From NCBI GenBank assembly GCA_050084515.1, contig CM114272.1, positions 43,958,001-44,022,000 on the forward strand: a stretch of DNA of 64,000 nucleotides, in the 5' to 3' direction. This document shows positions 56,055 to 64,000 of this stretch, in pieces (the first letter of the stretch is position 1; each line of letters starts with the position of its first letter). The notes under the pieces are model-generated. The model was not told the DNA's origin. It worked only from the letters and a program-made list of their open reading frames with translations, and made no database searches. The stretch comes from Blasia pusilla. Lineage: Eukaryota > Marchantiophyta > Marchantiopsida > Blasiales. Both the position numbers and the translations under genes were made by a program.

Positions 56055-57020
56055 TTGTGTGGTGTACCGGAGGAGGGTATTCGAGTGTTAGATCTCTTTG
56101 GAGGGATGAGCATCGGGTTAGCTATTGTTTTGCAAAGGCAGGAGTGCGAGTCAAAGAAGATTTTGTATGTGGAGAGTGATGATGTTGCGAGGCGCGTCTC
56201 ACTACGACATGTGGCGCAATTACGCCACGTTTTCCCGACTTATTTCAATGCGTCCAGATCTGGGTACCGAGTTCCTACCGAGGATATTTTGTTGTTGGGG
56301 CGCAAGACTTAGAGCGGGTAGGGACCATTGATTTGGTCATTTCGGTTGGCCATGGGCCAATCGAGTCCGGACGAGGCGGCGGGTTGGCGACACTCGGTCC
56401 AGGTTGTTTTGGGAGATGTTGAGGGTCTTACGGCGATTGCAGAGCACCGGCCTCGTTCCCGGCCTACATTCTGGAGAATGTGCCGATCTTAGGAGACTCT
56501 AGGTCACGGGTCGTGACGAGTGCTCATCAGGTGCGTGCCTGGATTGGCCCAGCAGTGTTCTTGAATGCGGCGAGTGTAGGTTCTAGAGCCCATCGCCCGC
56601 GTCTATGGTGGACCAACTTGGTGCCCCATGCGGTGTTATGGAGGGCGTATGCGAGAGTGGAGCGCCCCTCCCCTTTGTTAGTGGATTCCATTCTGGATCC
56701 AGGTCGTCGATCACAGGAAGTGAGGCACCATGATCGACCACCGCTGACTGTGGTCAACAGGGTAGGCAGGCCGCCGGCAGCCTTGCCCACGTTTGTGAGT
56801 TTTCCCGCTTCCTATGCATACAAGGAGGCCAGTCCTGGCTTGGTTTGGGATGACCAGGTTCAGCGGTTGGTGGAGCCCAACGCCGACGAGAGAGAGAGAG
56901 CGATGGGATTTCCCACAGGAGTGACGGCAGTACCATCAGTGTTAGAGGCATCACGACGCCATGGCTTGGGTCAGGCAATGGACCTGAACTGCTTGACATG
57001 GATCCTCAGCTTGGGAGTGG
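56055..57020 (+). pseudogene. C5 cytosine DNA methyltransferase, DNMT3-like (copy 2)
   Basis: Motif I RVLDLFGGMSIGLA (56,082-56,123) binds AdoMet; motif II is LYVESDD (56,163-56,183). Then the frame breaks near 56,310-56,470. There motif IV is disrupted: TIDLVIS is readable, but the PCQ corresponding to copy 1 is shifted, with CCATGG in its place. Motif VI LENV (56,471-56,482) opens an intact frame to 57,310 holding motif VIII SRAHRPRLWWTNL, a target-recognition-sized stretch of about 90 residues, motif IX RERAMGF and motif X GQAMDLNCLTWI. Motif order is canonical, with the AHRPRLWW form typical of DNMT3-type enzymes. Lying inside the pol region it would travel with the element and could methylate its own cDNA; inactive as sequenced. 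Confidence 0.88.
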
Positions 57021-57459
57021 CTGAGCAGCGTCGTATGAGATCGCGACAGATCATAGCGGTTGCGTTGGTGAGCCCCATGCCTACCGAGACGGTGGAGGTA
57101 GTGGCTGGGGGCGAGACCCGAGGAGATCTACGCACCAGGGGAGATCGGAAGAGACACCCTTGGACTTCTTGGGATGTTTTGAAGGTACGCAAGGAGATGA
57201 TAGCCACAACATCAAGCGTGGTTTCGGGCACTGCACGTGGAGGAGATCAAAGTTTGCGCTGGTGCAGGAGAGCGGCCGAGTGTTGTTGTTCGAGACGGGT
57301 TGCACCATAGCAACCACCGATACCCGCACCGGAGAGTCCTACCGTAGTCACGATGGAGACTTGGGAGCCGATATGGGCCCTAAGTTGACAGGAGGAGAGC
57401 GGCGCCGAATACATCGTTCCTCAAGAGTTATAGGAGCCGCTGCGTTTAGCATGGAGGAT

Positions 57460-58350
57460 TTGGGTACGCTGAAGGGACCGGGATCCGCATTGAGTTGTCG
57501 AGTGATATGCCGATCTTCCGACGACCCTACAGTGCAAATGATATGGAGAGGGCTCGATTGAGTAGGAGCCAAGACTTGGTCGGAGCAGACTAGTGGAGAT
57601 GTCGATGGGGGGAGTATGCATCCGCCACGTCATGCCCGCCAAGAAGGATGTGCATGGCAATCGGACGGATAGGCAGATGTGTGGGGATTACCGACCTATC
57701 AATCGGCAGACAAAGTCCGATAGGTATGCCATGCCCACCCCGAGGAGATCTTTGATGCGATTGGTCACGCAAAGGTCTTGATTCATTGATTTGCAAGTCG
57801 GATACCATCGATTGCCTATCGATTGGAGGACAAAAGTGAAGACGACATTTTGGGGCATCGATCCTCACGGAAGGATTGTTTGTACCAAAGTGGCGGTTCT
57901 TACCATTTGGGTTAAAGAACGCCCGGCTGAGTTTCAGAGGGTCATGGATAGGATCTTGGTCGTTTCCGGATTTTGCTAGGTGTTATATTGATGACATCGT
58001 AGTCTTTAGTGCCATGGTTGAGGAGCATGGGCAACATCTAGAGGAGGTGTTTCGACGATTGCAATTACATGGGTGAAGCTACATCCAGGCAAGTGCAAGT
58101 TCTTCTCGACCAGATTGAGTACTTGGGTCATACGATATACCCAGGGGGCCTTGGTGTTCAGCAGACGAAGGTAGAGGCTATCTCACGCATTCCACGCCCT
58201 CAGATGTGAGCCGTGTTCGCATTCATGGGATTGGCGAACTTCTATCGGCGATCGTCAAGGGATTGATTCGATTGGAAGCCGACCTTGCTCACCAAGGTGG
58301 ATCACGAGTGGCACTAGGGGATGAGCAGAGCGAGCATTTCAATTGCTCAG
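57460..58350 (+). pseudogene. reverse transcriptase (copy 2), multiple indels
   Basis: Blocks in order across shifting frames: SDMPIFRRPY, MPAKKDVHGN, CGDYRPINRQT, DLQVGYHRLPI, KTTFWGIDPHGRI, LPFGLKNA, FQRVMDRIL, the catalytic CYIDDIVVFS (YIDD at 57,984-57,995), EEVFRRLQLHG and the thumb LHPGKCKFF. All expected gypsy RT motifs are there, including both palm aspartates. At least six single-base or small indels break the frame. Confidence 0.85.
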
Positions 58351-58379
58351 GACAAAGTTGACGTCCCGCACCCATCTTG

Positions 58380-58780
58380 AGGAGACCGATCGGGGCGCCC
58401 TTTCCGGTTGCACACGATTGGAGCATGTTGGGGCTTGGAGCGGTGCTCACCCAAAGATGATGATGAGGGTAGAGAGTTTGTGGTGGCTTACGCTAGCCGC
58501 TCGAACAACACCGCAGAGGCAAAGTACGGCTCGTATGAGGGTGAGTGCTTGGTCTGCGGTGTGGGTGTCGTGCATTTTAGGTGTTACTTATTCGGCAACC
58601 CTTTACCATCATCATGATCATCAACCACCTGAAGTGGTTGATGGAGTCCGACTGCTTACAGGAAGCTTGCGAGATGGGCTCTGTTGTTGCAGGAGTATGA
58701 TTTTCGGTGGTACATAGACCGAACGCTCAACCAGGATGCATATGGGTTGAGTCGTAACCCATGCCCGAGTCGGCGAGATG
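58380..58780 (+). pseudogene. RNase H (copy 2), multiple indels
   Basis: Readable parts: MLGLGAVLTQ, REFVVAYASRSNNTAEAKY, GSYEGECL, HFRCYLFGNP and LQEYDFR, followed by LNQDAYGLSRNP. These are the acidic-core strands of a gypsy RNase H. Small deletions occur about every 50-100 bases. Confidence 0.8.
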
Positions 58781-59049
58781 CGATGGAGCTCGATGGCATG
58801 GAGAGAGTGATGAGGAGTCGGTGCCGGGATGGCACGCGCGTCGACCTATTTAGGCATGTTGGCTATGGAGAGCCGAGTGTGGAGACTTCGATGGCGCAGG
58901 TCTAGTGGAGAGTCTTTGGATCCCGAGGCGGTGAGGACACGACAAGTGGCCGAGATATTCATGATGATGGAGTAGTCTTAGAGTACCTTCAGTCTTGGCG
59001 ACCTTGCGAGCACCATGGATGCTAGAGAGCGGATCGGATCCCTGGCCGG

Positions 59050-59631
59050 GCTAGACGGTTCCGTTGGGAGGGGACACATGTTTTGAGGGTTTGGGAGGAT
59101 GGCAGAGTACGCGTAGTGCCGCATCCTTTACAGAGAGCACGACTAGTGCAGCATGCCCACAAGGAGTTGGGTCACTTTGGGGTGAAGCGGACGTATAGCT
59201 TGCTCCAGATTCAGTATTGGTGGCGAGGCATGCAGACTGACGTTCAGCAGTTTGTTGCCAGGTGCATGGTGTGTGATCGGGTCCGAGCATCGTTGCATCC
59301 ATTACCGATCATGGGCTTAGGGTATAGATGGAGTTTGGATTTTGCAGGACCTTTGCCCTTGACGGAGCGTCACAGTCGTTATGTGTTGGTGATGGTCGAG
59401 CACTTCTCGAAGTGGATCGAGTTGGTTGCATTTCCTGACAAAGCAAGTGAGAGAGTAGCTTATGCCTTCCTTGACAGAGTGCTGAGTCATTATGGCGCAC
59501 CAGCTAAGGTGTTGACAGACCAAGGTACCGAAGTTTCGCGGTGAGTTCAAGGCCTTGTGTGATCAAAGGGCCGATCGACCACCGCGACGACGCGAGATCA
59601 TCCCGAGGCGGATGGATTAGCGGAGAGAGTT
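59050..59631 (+). pseudogene. integrase zinc and DDE core, first part (copy 2)
   Basis: The frame 59,083-59,544 carries the HHCC module (HKELGHFGVKRTYSLL ... CMVCDRV), then LDFAGPLPLTERHSRY (first Asp), HFSKWIELVAFPDKASE and LTDQGTE (second Asp). One extra base after GTE (59,535) shifts the frame; several more indels follow before the clean frame at 59,632, which supplies the final Glu region. The D-D-E layout shows transposase-type integration chemistry rather than a tyrosine recombinase. Confidence 0.87.
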
Positions 59632-60375
59632 GTGCAGACGGTGAAGAGGGGTTTACGCAAGTATGGCTTGCAGAGAGGTCACCTAGGAGATTGGGACCTC
59701 CAATTGCCATGGTTGGCGATGGGATACAGATTCAGCAAGGAGGCATCCTTAGCGTCTTTTTCACCGTACTTGCTACTTTATGGCCGAGAGCCAGATTTAC
59801 CTGCGGCCATTCGTCGAGATGCTGGTGAGGTGCTGAACCTTGACGACCCAGATGTATGGGTGCGAGCATGTTCTCAAAGGGCTGAGTTATTTCGGAGAGT
59901 GATGCCCATGGCGTTCGAGAACTTGGCGATTGCACAGCATCGGGATACGTTGAGGTATGCGACTATTCGAGGTGGTGGTTATCGACCAACTATCCGTAGG
60001 TTTCATCAGGGAGATTATGTCTATTTGCAGCTGACGGCACCAATGACGTTGGATATGACTGCAGGGCGCACTATCCTGAGAGTGCGTGACATTTTGCCAT
60101 CGGGTGTTCTCTTCCTGGAGGGACGCGATGGTATGGTATGGAAGGACCATGTGCGTAATTGTGCGCCATGTCACCTTCCTAACATTGATGATACAGTAGA
60201 TCGGAGCTTAGTAGTAGTTCCTGCAGGCTTGCCTTGTATGTTGTGTGGTTCTGCCCGTGGTGCGGCCAAGATGCTAGTCTGTGATGGGTGTTCGAGAGGA
60301 TGGCATATGGCATGTTTGACGCCACCTCTCACTAGGGTTCCTCAGGGACGATGGATGTGTCCCAGATGTACATAG
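59632..60375 (+). CDS. integrase C-terminal half with PHD finger (copy 2), intact frame
   Basis: A 247-codon frame. It opens after the catalytic Glu (QTVKRGLRKYGL), continues with the core end ASFSPYLLLYGREPDLPAAI, a basic RFHQGDYVYLQLTAP strand segment resembling the integrase C-terminal domain, LEGRDGMVWKDHVRNCAPC, and a PHD finger at residues about 202-246: CMLC, CDGC, H-x2-C in WHMAC, and CPRC; spacing C-x2-C-x11-C-x2-C-x4-H-x2-C-x14-C-x2-C. The Trp before the last knuckle (RWMCPRC) is the usual PHD signature. The finger is present in copies 1 and 3 too. A role in steering integration to marked nucleosomes is likely by analogy with integrase chromodomains. Confidence 0.87.
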   Translation: MQTVKRGLRKYGLQRGHLGDWDLQLPWLAMGYRFSKEASLASFSPYLLLYGREPDLPAAIRRDAGEVLNLDDPDVWVRACSQRAELFRRVMPMAFENLAIAQHRDTLRYATIRGGGYRPTIRRFHQGDYVYLQLTAPMTLDMTAGRTILRVRDILPSGVLFLEGRDGMVWKDHVRNCAPCHLPNIDDTVDRSLVVVPAGLPCMLCGSARGAAKMLVCDGCSRGWHMACLTPPLTRVPQGRWMCPRCT

Positions 60376-60542
60376 AGAAGATAGTTCTACATTCCGACTT
60401 GTGTCTATGACATGGATGACAAGGAGGCGACTAACGATGGGGCCACATGAGCACCCGGCCTTCTTGCTCTTAGCGTCCGAGAGATGTATGTCATGGTAGG
60501 TAGGGATAGATGGCTATCTGGAGTTAGAGGGACCTAACCACC

Positions 60543-60555
60543 AGCTAGGGGGGCG
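60543..60555 (+). promoter_or_regulatory. candidate polypurine tract
   Basis: AGCTAGGGGGGCG directly before repeat B1. Copy 1 has the near-identical AGTTAGGGGGGCG in the same place. Such tracts prime plus-strand DNA synthesis next to the 3' terminal repeat. Confidence 0.55.
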
Positions 60556-60680
60556 ATTGGAGATATTTTGGTTCTTCTTGTCTCGTTGTTTGGATGCCAT
60601 GAGTTAGCATGGGATCATGCGTGTTTGTGTGTGTGTTCGGTGACAGCGATGTATGTTGTGTAGCGATGTGTATGCGCACG
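60556..60680 (+). repeat. terminal repeat B1 (copy 2)
   Basis: ATTGGAGATATTTTGG ... GTGTATGCGCACG. It is identical to B2 (61,205-61,329) except for one G/C difference. Followed by a 10-base spacer and A2. Confidence 0.9.
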
Positions 60681-60690
60681 GACGAATTGG

Positions 60691-61204
60691 TATCACGTCT
60701 TTTAGGATAGATCGGTGGGATCTAATAGAGCGCCTTCATGAGTAGTGGAGGACACGCCCAGTAGGTCGAGGGTGACCTGCTGAGGCCCTTGGAAACCTGA
60801 GATAGCAGGTTTCCCCTTCGTTTCGGCTCATTTGGAGCCATATTGAGGAACTTACTATTTTAGGTAAGTACCATTTTTAGTATATGATCGACTTACTATT
60901 TTGGTAAGTGACCCTTGACCTCCTACATCAGGTCAAGAGCCAAGGAGCTGACTTGGGAGAATAGGTTACCATGGAGAGAGCTTGGGAGAGGAGAGGGGTA
61001 TACCTCAAGGAGAGAGAGCTTGAGAGCTCATTCTCTCTTTGTTGAACCTCTTGGCATGAGGCGGCGGAGCTATGGTACCTTGCCTTGTGAGTGTAACCCA
61101 AGCCTCTCATTAGGAGAGTGGGTTTGGTTTGACATGAGAGAGAGTGCACACCTTTGAGAGCTATGGTGTGAGATGGTGGAGAGAGAGAGATTGGATCTTA
61201 CTTT
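60691..61204 (+). repeat. terminal repeat A2 (copy 2)
   Basis: Gapless match to A1 with nine transitions. Its first bases are TATCACG in place of TGTCACG. Confidence 0.9.
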
Positions 61205-61332
61205 ATTGGAGATATTTTCGTTCTTCTTGTCTCGTTGTTTGGATGCCATGAGTTAGCATGGGATCATGCGTGTTTGTGTGTGTGTTCGGTGACAGCGATG
61301 TATGTTGTGTAGCGATGTGTATGCGCACGACA
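61205..61332 (+). repeat. terminal repeat B2 (copy 2), right end of element
   Basis: Starts ATTGGAGATATTTTCG and ends ATGCGCACGACA. The GACA end mirrors the TGTC of A1, and the same end is used by the copies at 4,640 and 37,786. Confidence 0.88.
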
Positions 61333-61637
61333 CGTAAGAGCATAATTGGTGCACCAATCTTCAAACAAAAATGATGCGGAGGAAATCTAGAAGGTAAGCA
61401 TGTGTTCAAGAATTTAGTTGGGTAGATATGACTCATCCCCTCATTCGGAATAGAGTTAACGCTGAGGTAAATATGCTCTTATACACAATATGTTATGAAT
61501 TAGTAAGAAAAGGTAATATTGGTACTAAAACTTCCCAAAAACATATTTATAGAGGTATCGAGGAGAGAAGTAAAAAGGATTGTCTCTCCAAGAAATCGAT
61601 ACATAACGTCTGTATTTATGTCGTCAACATCTTTATT

Positions 61638-63990
61638 TCATAGAGTCAAAATAGACGTATCGCTTAAGAAATCAATGTCATGGAATTGACCAGGAAAATT
61701 GCCATAGATCAAATCAATAAGATCACATATTTTTTTACTTTTAGTAACAATTTCAGATGGTAATCGTATAAAATCTTCTCCCATATGAGGGTGTAAAGGT
61801 ACACGACCCTCTCTCACTTCCAATAACCAATCAGCAAAAGCTTGTTGTTCAGCATGCAAATTACCATCCAACCTTTAAACTCGCATGTTTGTTTTCAACT
61901 TCATGACCTTTACATTAGACCAAAGAGACAACCTCTTTAGGGTGGCTTGGATAATTTGCGGCCAATTCCCATGACGAACAAACAGAAACACTTGACGAAA
62001 ATCACCACCAAATACCATAAGTTTTCCACCGAATGGTAATTGTCGTAAATCATCCGAAACAACTCCCATGATTTCTTGTAAAGTTTGATTCACAGCCTCA
62101 AAGGCATGACGATCAACCATAGGTGCCTCGTCCCATATAATGAGCATCGCCTCACGGATAAAGCGCGCTCCATCACTATGGACCGATAAACTACCAACAA
62201 AAAGAGAAGAAAATTAGAGGAGTAATAAAATTTGATTTGATGTATTAACACAATTGAGGCTAATTAGAATAACCTATGGCACATACTTGCAAGTAAAGTT
62301 TCATGAAGATTAATGGGGATCTTGAAGCGCGAATGAGCAGTACGTCCTCCGTCTAACAATAGGACAGCTATACCAGATGATGCTACAACCAAAGCTATGC
62401 CTCTTGCGCTCCTTACACTTACGAGGAGAAGATGATATAAAGTTTTTTTTCCAATTCCACCTAGACAACCGATGAAAAAAAAATTTGGAGATGGGGGAGC
62501 ATTCGCGCATATTCGATCAAGCTCATCATGTATAGCATCCCAAATAATGCGTTGTCCTTTGTTTAGACACGCTTCTCCCAATTTCACTTGCTCAAATAAT
62601 TTTTCCGTGTCATATGATAGCTCTTGTTCCTCCAAATATGAGTGTGAAAAAAGGCTTTCGAAATTAGCTTGGAACATGTTTAGGAAGTCACATAGTCTCT
62701 TTCCTTGATCTTGTAAATAATAATGGACTTCCAATAATACGGTATTAATGATAACATCATCAACGGGAAGATTAGGAATTCATGTTTTCTACAATGGAAG
62801 AGTTCAAAAAAAAGGTCTCAATAGACTTAGGGTGGAAAACCTTACTACAATTAGGAAGAAAGAATTTGGGTAAGGAGTGGTAGAATTGAATTCTAACCTG
62901 ACATCGTTCATATAAGAGATCTTCTACCAGTGGAACCAAGAACTGACCCCATAATGTTGCAAGTTGGGCAGGTGTGTTGTAAGCTAGAATAATTGCAAAG
63001 AGACAACGTAGTGAAGAACCTTTACGGATTATGGAATCTTCTTCAAAGCAAGTGAACACCTCCTTGTCATCCTCAAGAAGTTCTAATTGAATAGGAGGCT
63101 CCTTGAATGTTGGACATAATATCTCATGAATAGTTCTCAAGCATTCGTATGTAGTTACTCCTCGAACATGATGGAGGAGTAATCTCAACAAATGTCATTC
63201 TTCGTCACCTATGTAAAAGTGAGAAAATTAGCTCATGTTACTATCTGGGTGAGGGTGGTATATAAATAAAATCAAATATATATATATATATATACAAATA
63301 ACTTTTAAGACCTTATCTGGATGAGTAAGCTATAAGCGGCCAATGGGATAGCCACAATCCTTTAAATTTTTTACCCTATGAATCCATCTCTTTTTACTCC
63401 AACGATAATATGAAGGGAAATCTATGTATAGATATTGTCGCGCAATGGAGTCAAATAGATTGGTTGCAAACCATTGGGTGAAAGTTGTCTCTCTATTTTG
63501 TTGCAAAACTATTTGTTGCTCCGGAAGATGAACTGCTAATCGCACAATACTTGGAAGTTCAGCATGTAGAGAAAACTTGAAGAGACGCCAAGATGCCTCT
63601 GAAGAAAATATATATCTGGAAAAATAAGAATTCCAAGTATTCAAGTAAGGAGAATGAACCTGATGTTTAAGAAATAGAATATAATGCATCACATCAATGA
63701 AGTAGCAAAATCATACCTATCATCAAGATATGACATTGTCTCATCAACAATGTCAATTGCATTGGATGCATCCATTTCCTTTGACAACCCAAATGACACC
63801 GCACGAGACCTCTTATAAACATATTTGTGTAAGTACTTAACGGTTGACATACTACTCGTAATTTCAAGATTAATATGACAATCGAAGGGGTTGGCCGCAA
63901 AAGCTTAGGATAGCCTTTTGTACATTTTTTTGTTTTCTTCTCCATACATGGTGCATTTTGATTTAATGGTCCACATGGCCCATGAGCCAT
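61638..63990 (-). pseudogene. Helitron-type PIF1 helicase (RepHel C-terminal part), broken
   Basis: From right to left on the minus strand: HGPCGPLNQNAPCM and KCTKGYPK (63,990 inward, end of the Rep-helicase linker), EASWRLFKFSLHAELPSIVRL and ARQYLYIDFPSYY (63,692-63,330), LRLLLHHVRG and ELLEDDKEVF (63,191-62,772), QRIIWDAI and Walker A GGIGKKTL (62,734-62,288), then DEAPMVDRHAF (motif II), FGGDFRQV (motif III) and LKTNMRV (62,147-61,875). This is the Helitron RepHel arrangement. A 96-bp GT-AG intron (62,286-62,191) restores the frame between LHETLLAS and LSVHSDGAR. A TAA at 61,874-61,872 and a frame change near 63,690 disable it, motif I is degenerate (GGIGKK for GGTGKT), and motifs V-VI are missing at the left end. 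The rolling-circle Rep domain would lie beyond the window. Confidence 0.87.
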
Positions 63991-64000
63991 GCAATTAAAA

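Larger units (their letters stand above)
51101..61332 (+). mobile_element. DNMT-carrying Ty3/gypsy retrotransposon, copy 2 (near full length)
   Basis: A 10.2 kb element bounded by TGTCAC (51,101) and CGCACGACA (61,332). Order: A1 repeat, leader, gag, protease, DNMT, RT, RNase H, integrase with PHD finger, G-rich tract, B1, A2, B2. A1 and A2 (514 bp each) align without gaps at a constant offset of 9,590, and I count nine mismatches, all transitions (98.2% identity), so insertion is fairly recent. Coding frames are long and clean at 53,314-53,980, 54,600-55,736, 56,480-57,310 and 59,632-60,375 but broken by many 1-3 base indels between. Flanks (TCGGC and CGTAA) show no target duplication. Neighbour on the right is a Helitron helicase. 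Confidence 0.9.

Noticed and set aside
51101-61332. Tyrosine recombinase gene, expected if the split repeats meant a DIRS/PAT element
   Set aside because: No R-H-R-Y motif set found in any frame; the integrase shows HHCC and D-D-E instead.
1-64000. CRISPR arrays, prokaryotic operons or rRNA genes
   Set aside because: Nothing with regular spacers, Shine-Dalgarno-linked gene strings or rRNA-like conserved blocks; the content is eukaryotic.

Overview
The window looks like nuclear DNA of a land-plant relative, most likely a charophyte green alga of the Chara type. That is inference from three things: intron-rich plant-like genes, a gene for betaine-lipid synthesis (absent from seed plants), and Ty3/gypsy retrotransposons that carry a cytosine-5 DNA methyltransferase (DNMT), a combination previously reported from charophyte algae. 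Three host genes can be reconstructed exon by exon; most of the rest is mobile DNA.

Layout. 1-8,601: a decayed Ty3/gypsy copy (copy 1: gag, protease, DNMT, RT, RNase H, integrase, PHD finger), split by a nested 1.6 kb derivative of the same superfamily (3,015-4,640) and by a 1.27 kb solo LTR with a 5-bp target duplication (6,036-7,304). 8,680-9,730: antisense chromovirus integrase fragment. 10,340-11,700: head-to-tail short Helitron-like units. 12,465-21,039: BDP1 (TFIIIB B'' subunit), 9 exons. 21,040-29,817: little that is recognisable. 29,818-34,611: BTA1 betaine-lipid synthase, 18 exons. 37,142-40,634: antisense, internally deleted third gypsy copy. 40,640-43,031: LINE reverse transcriptase. 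45,344-47,225: REX1-B domain gene on the minus strand, 4 exons. 51,101-61,332: the most complete DNMT-gypsy copy (copy 2). 61,638-63,990: minus-strand Helitron-type PIF1 helicase, running off the window.

Main point of interest: the gypsy family has the order Gag-PR-DNMT-RT-RNaseH-INT-PHD, so the element carries both a DNA-methylating enzyme and a likely chromatin reader. Its terminal repeats are not a simple LTR pair. They follow an A1-body-B1-A2-B2 pattern like the split direct repeats of tyrosine-recombinase retrotransposons, although the integrase is of the DDE type. Copy 1 lacks DNMT motif I but keeps the catalytic PCQ; copy 2 keeps motif I but has a frameshifted PCQ region, so neither copy here is intact. 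Several stop codons in copy 1 replace Gln codons (C to T), and the two A repeats of copy 2 differ only by transitions.

The host genes are unrelated to each other: Pol III initiation (BDP1), extraplastidic membrane lipid synthesis (BTA1) and a DNA-repair-associated protein (REX1-B). No operon-like organisation is expected or seen.
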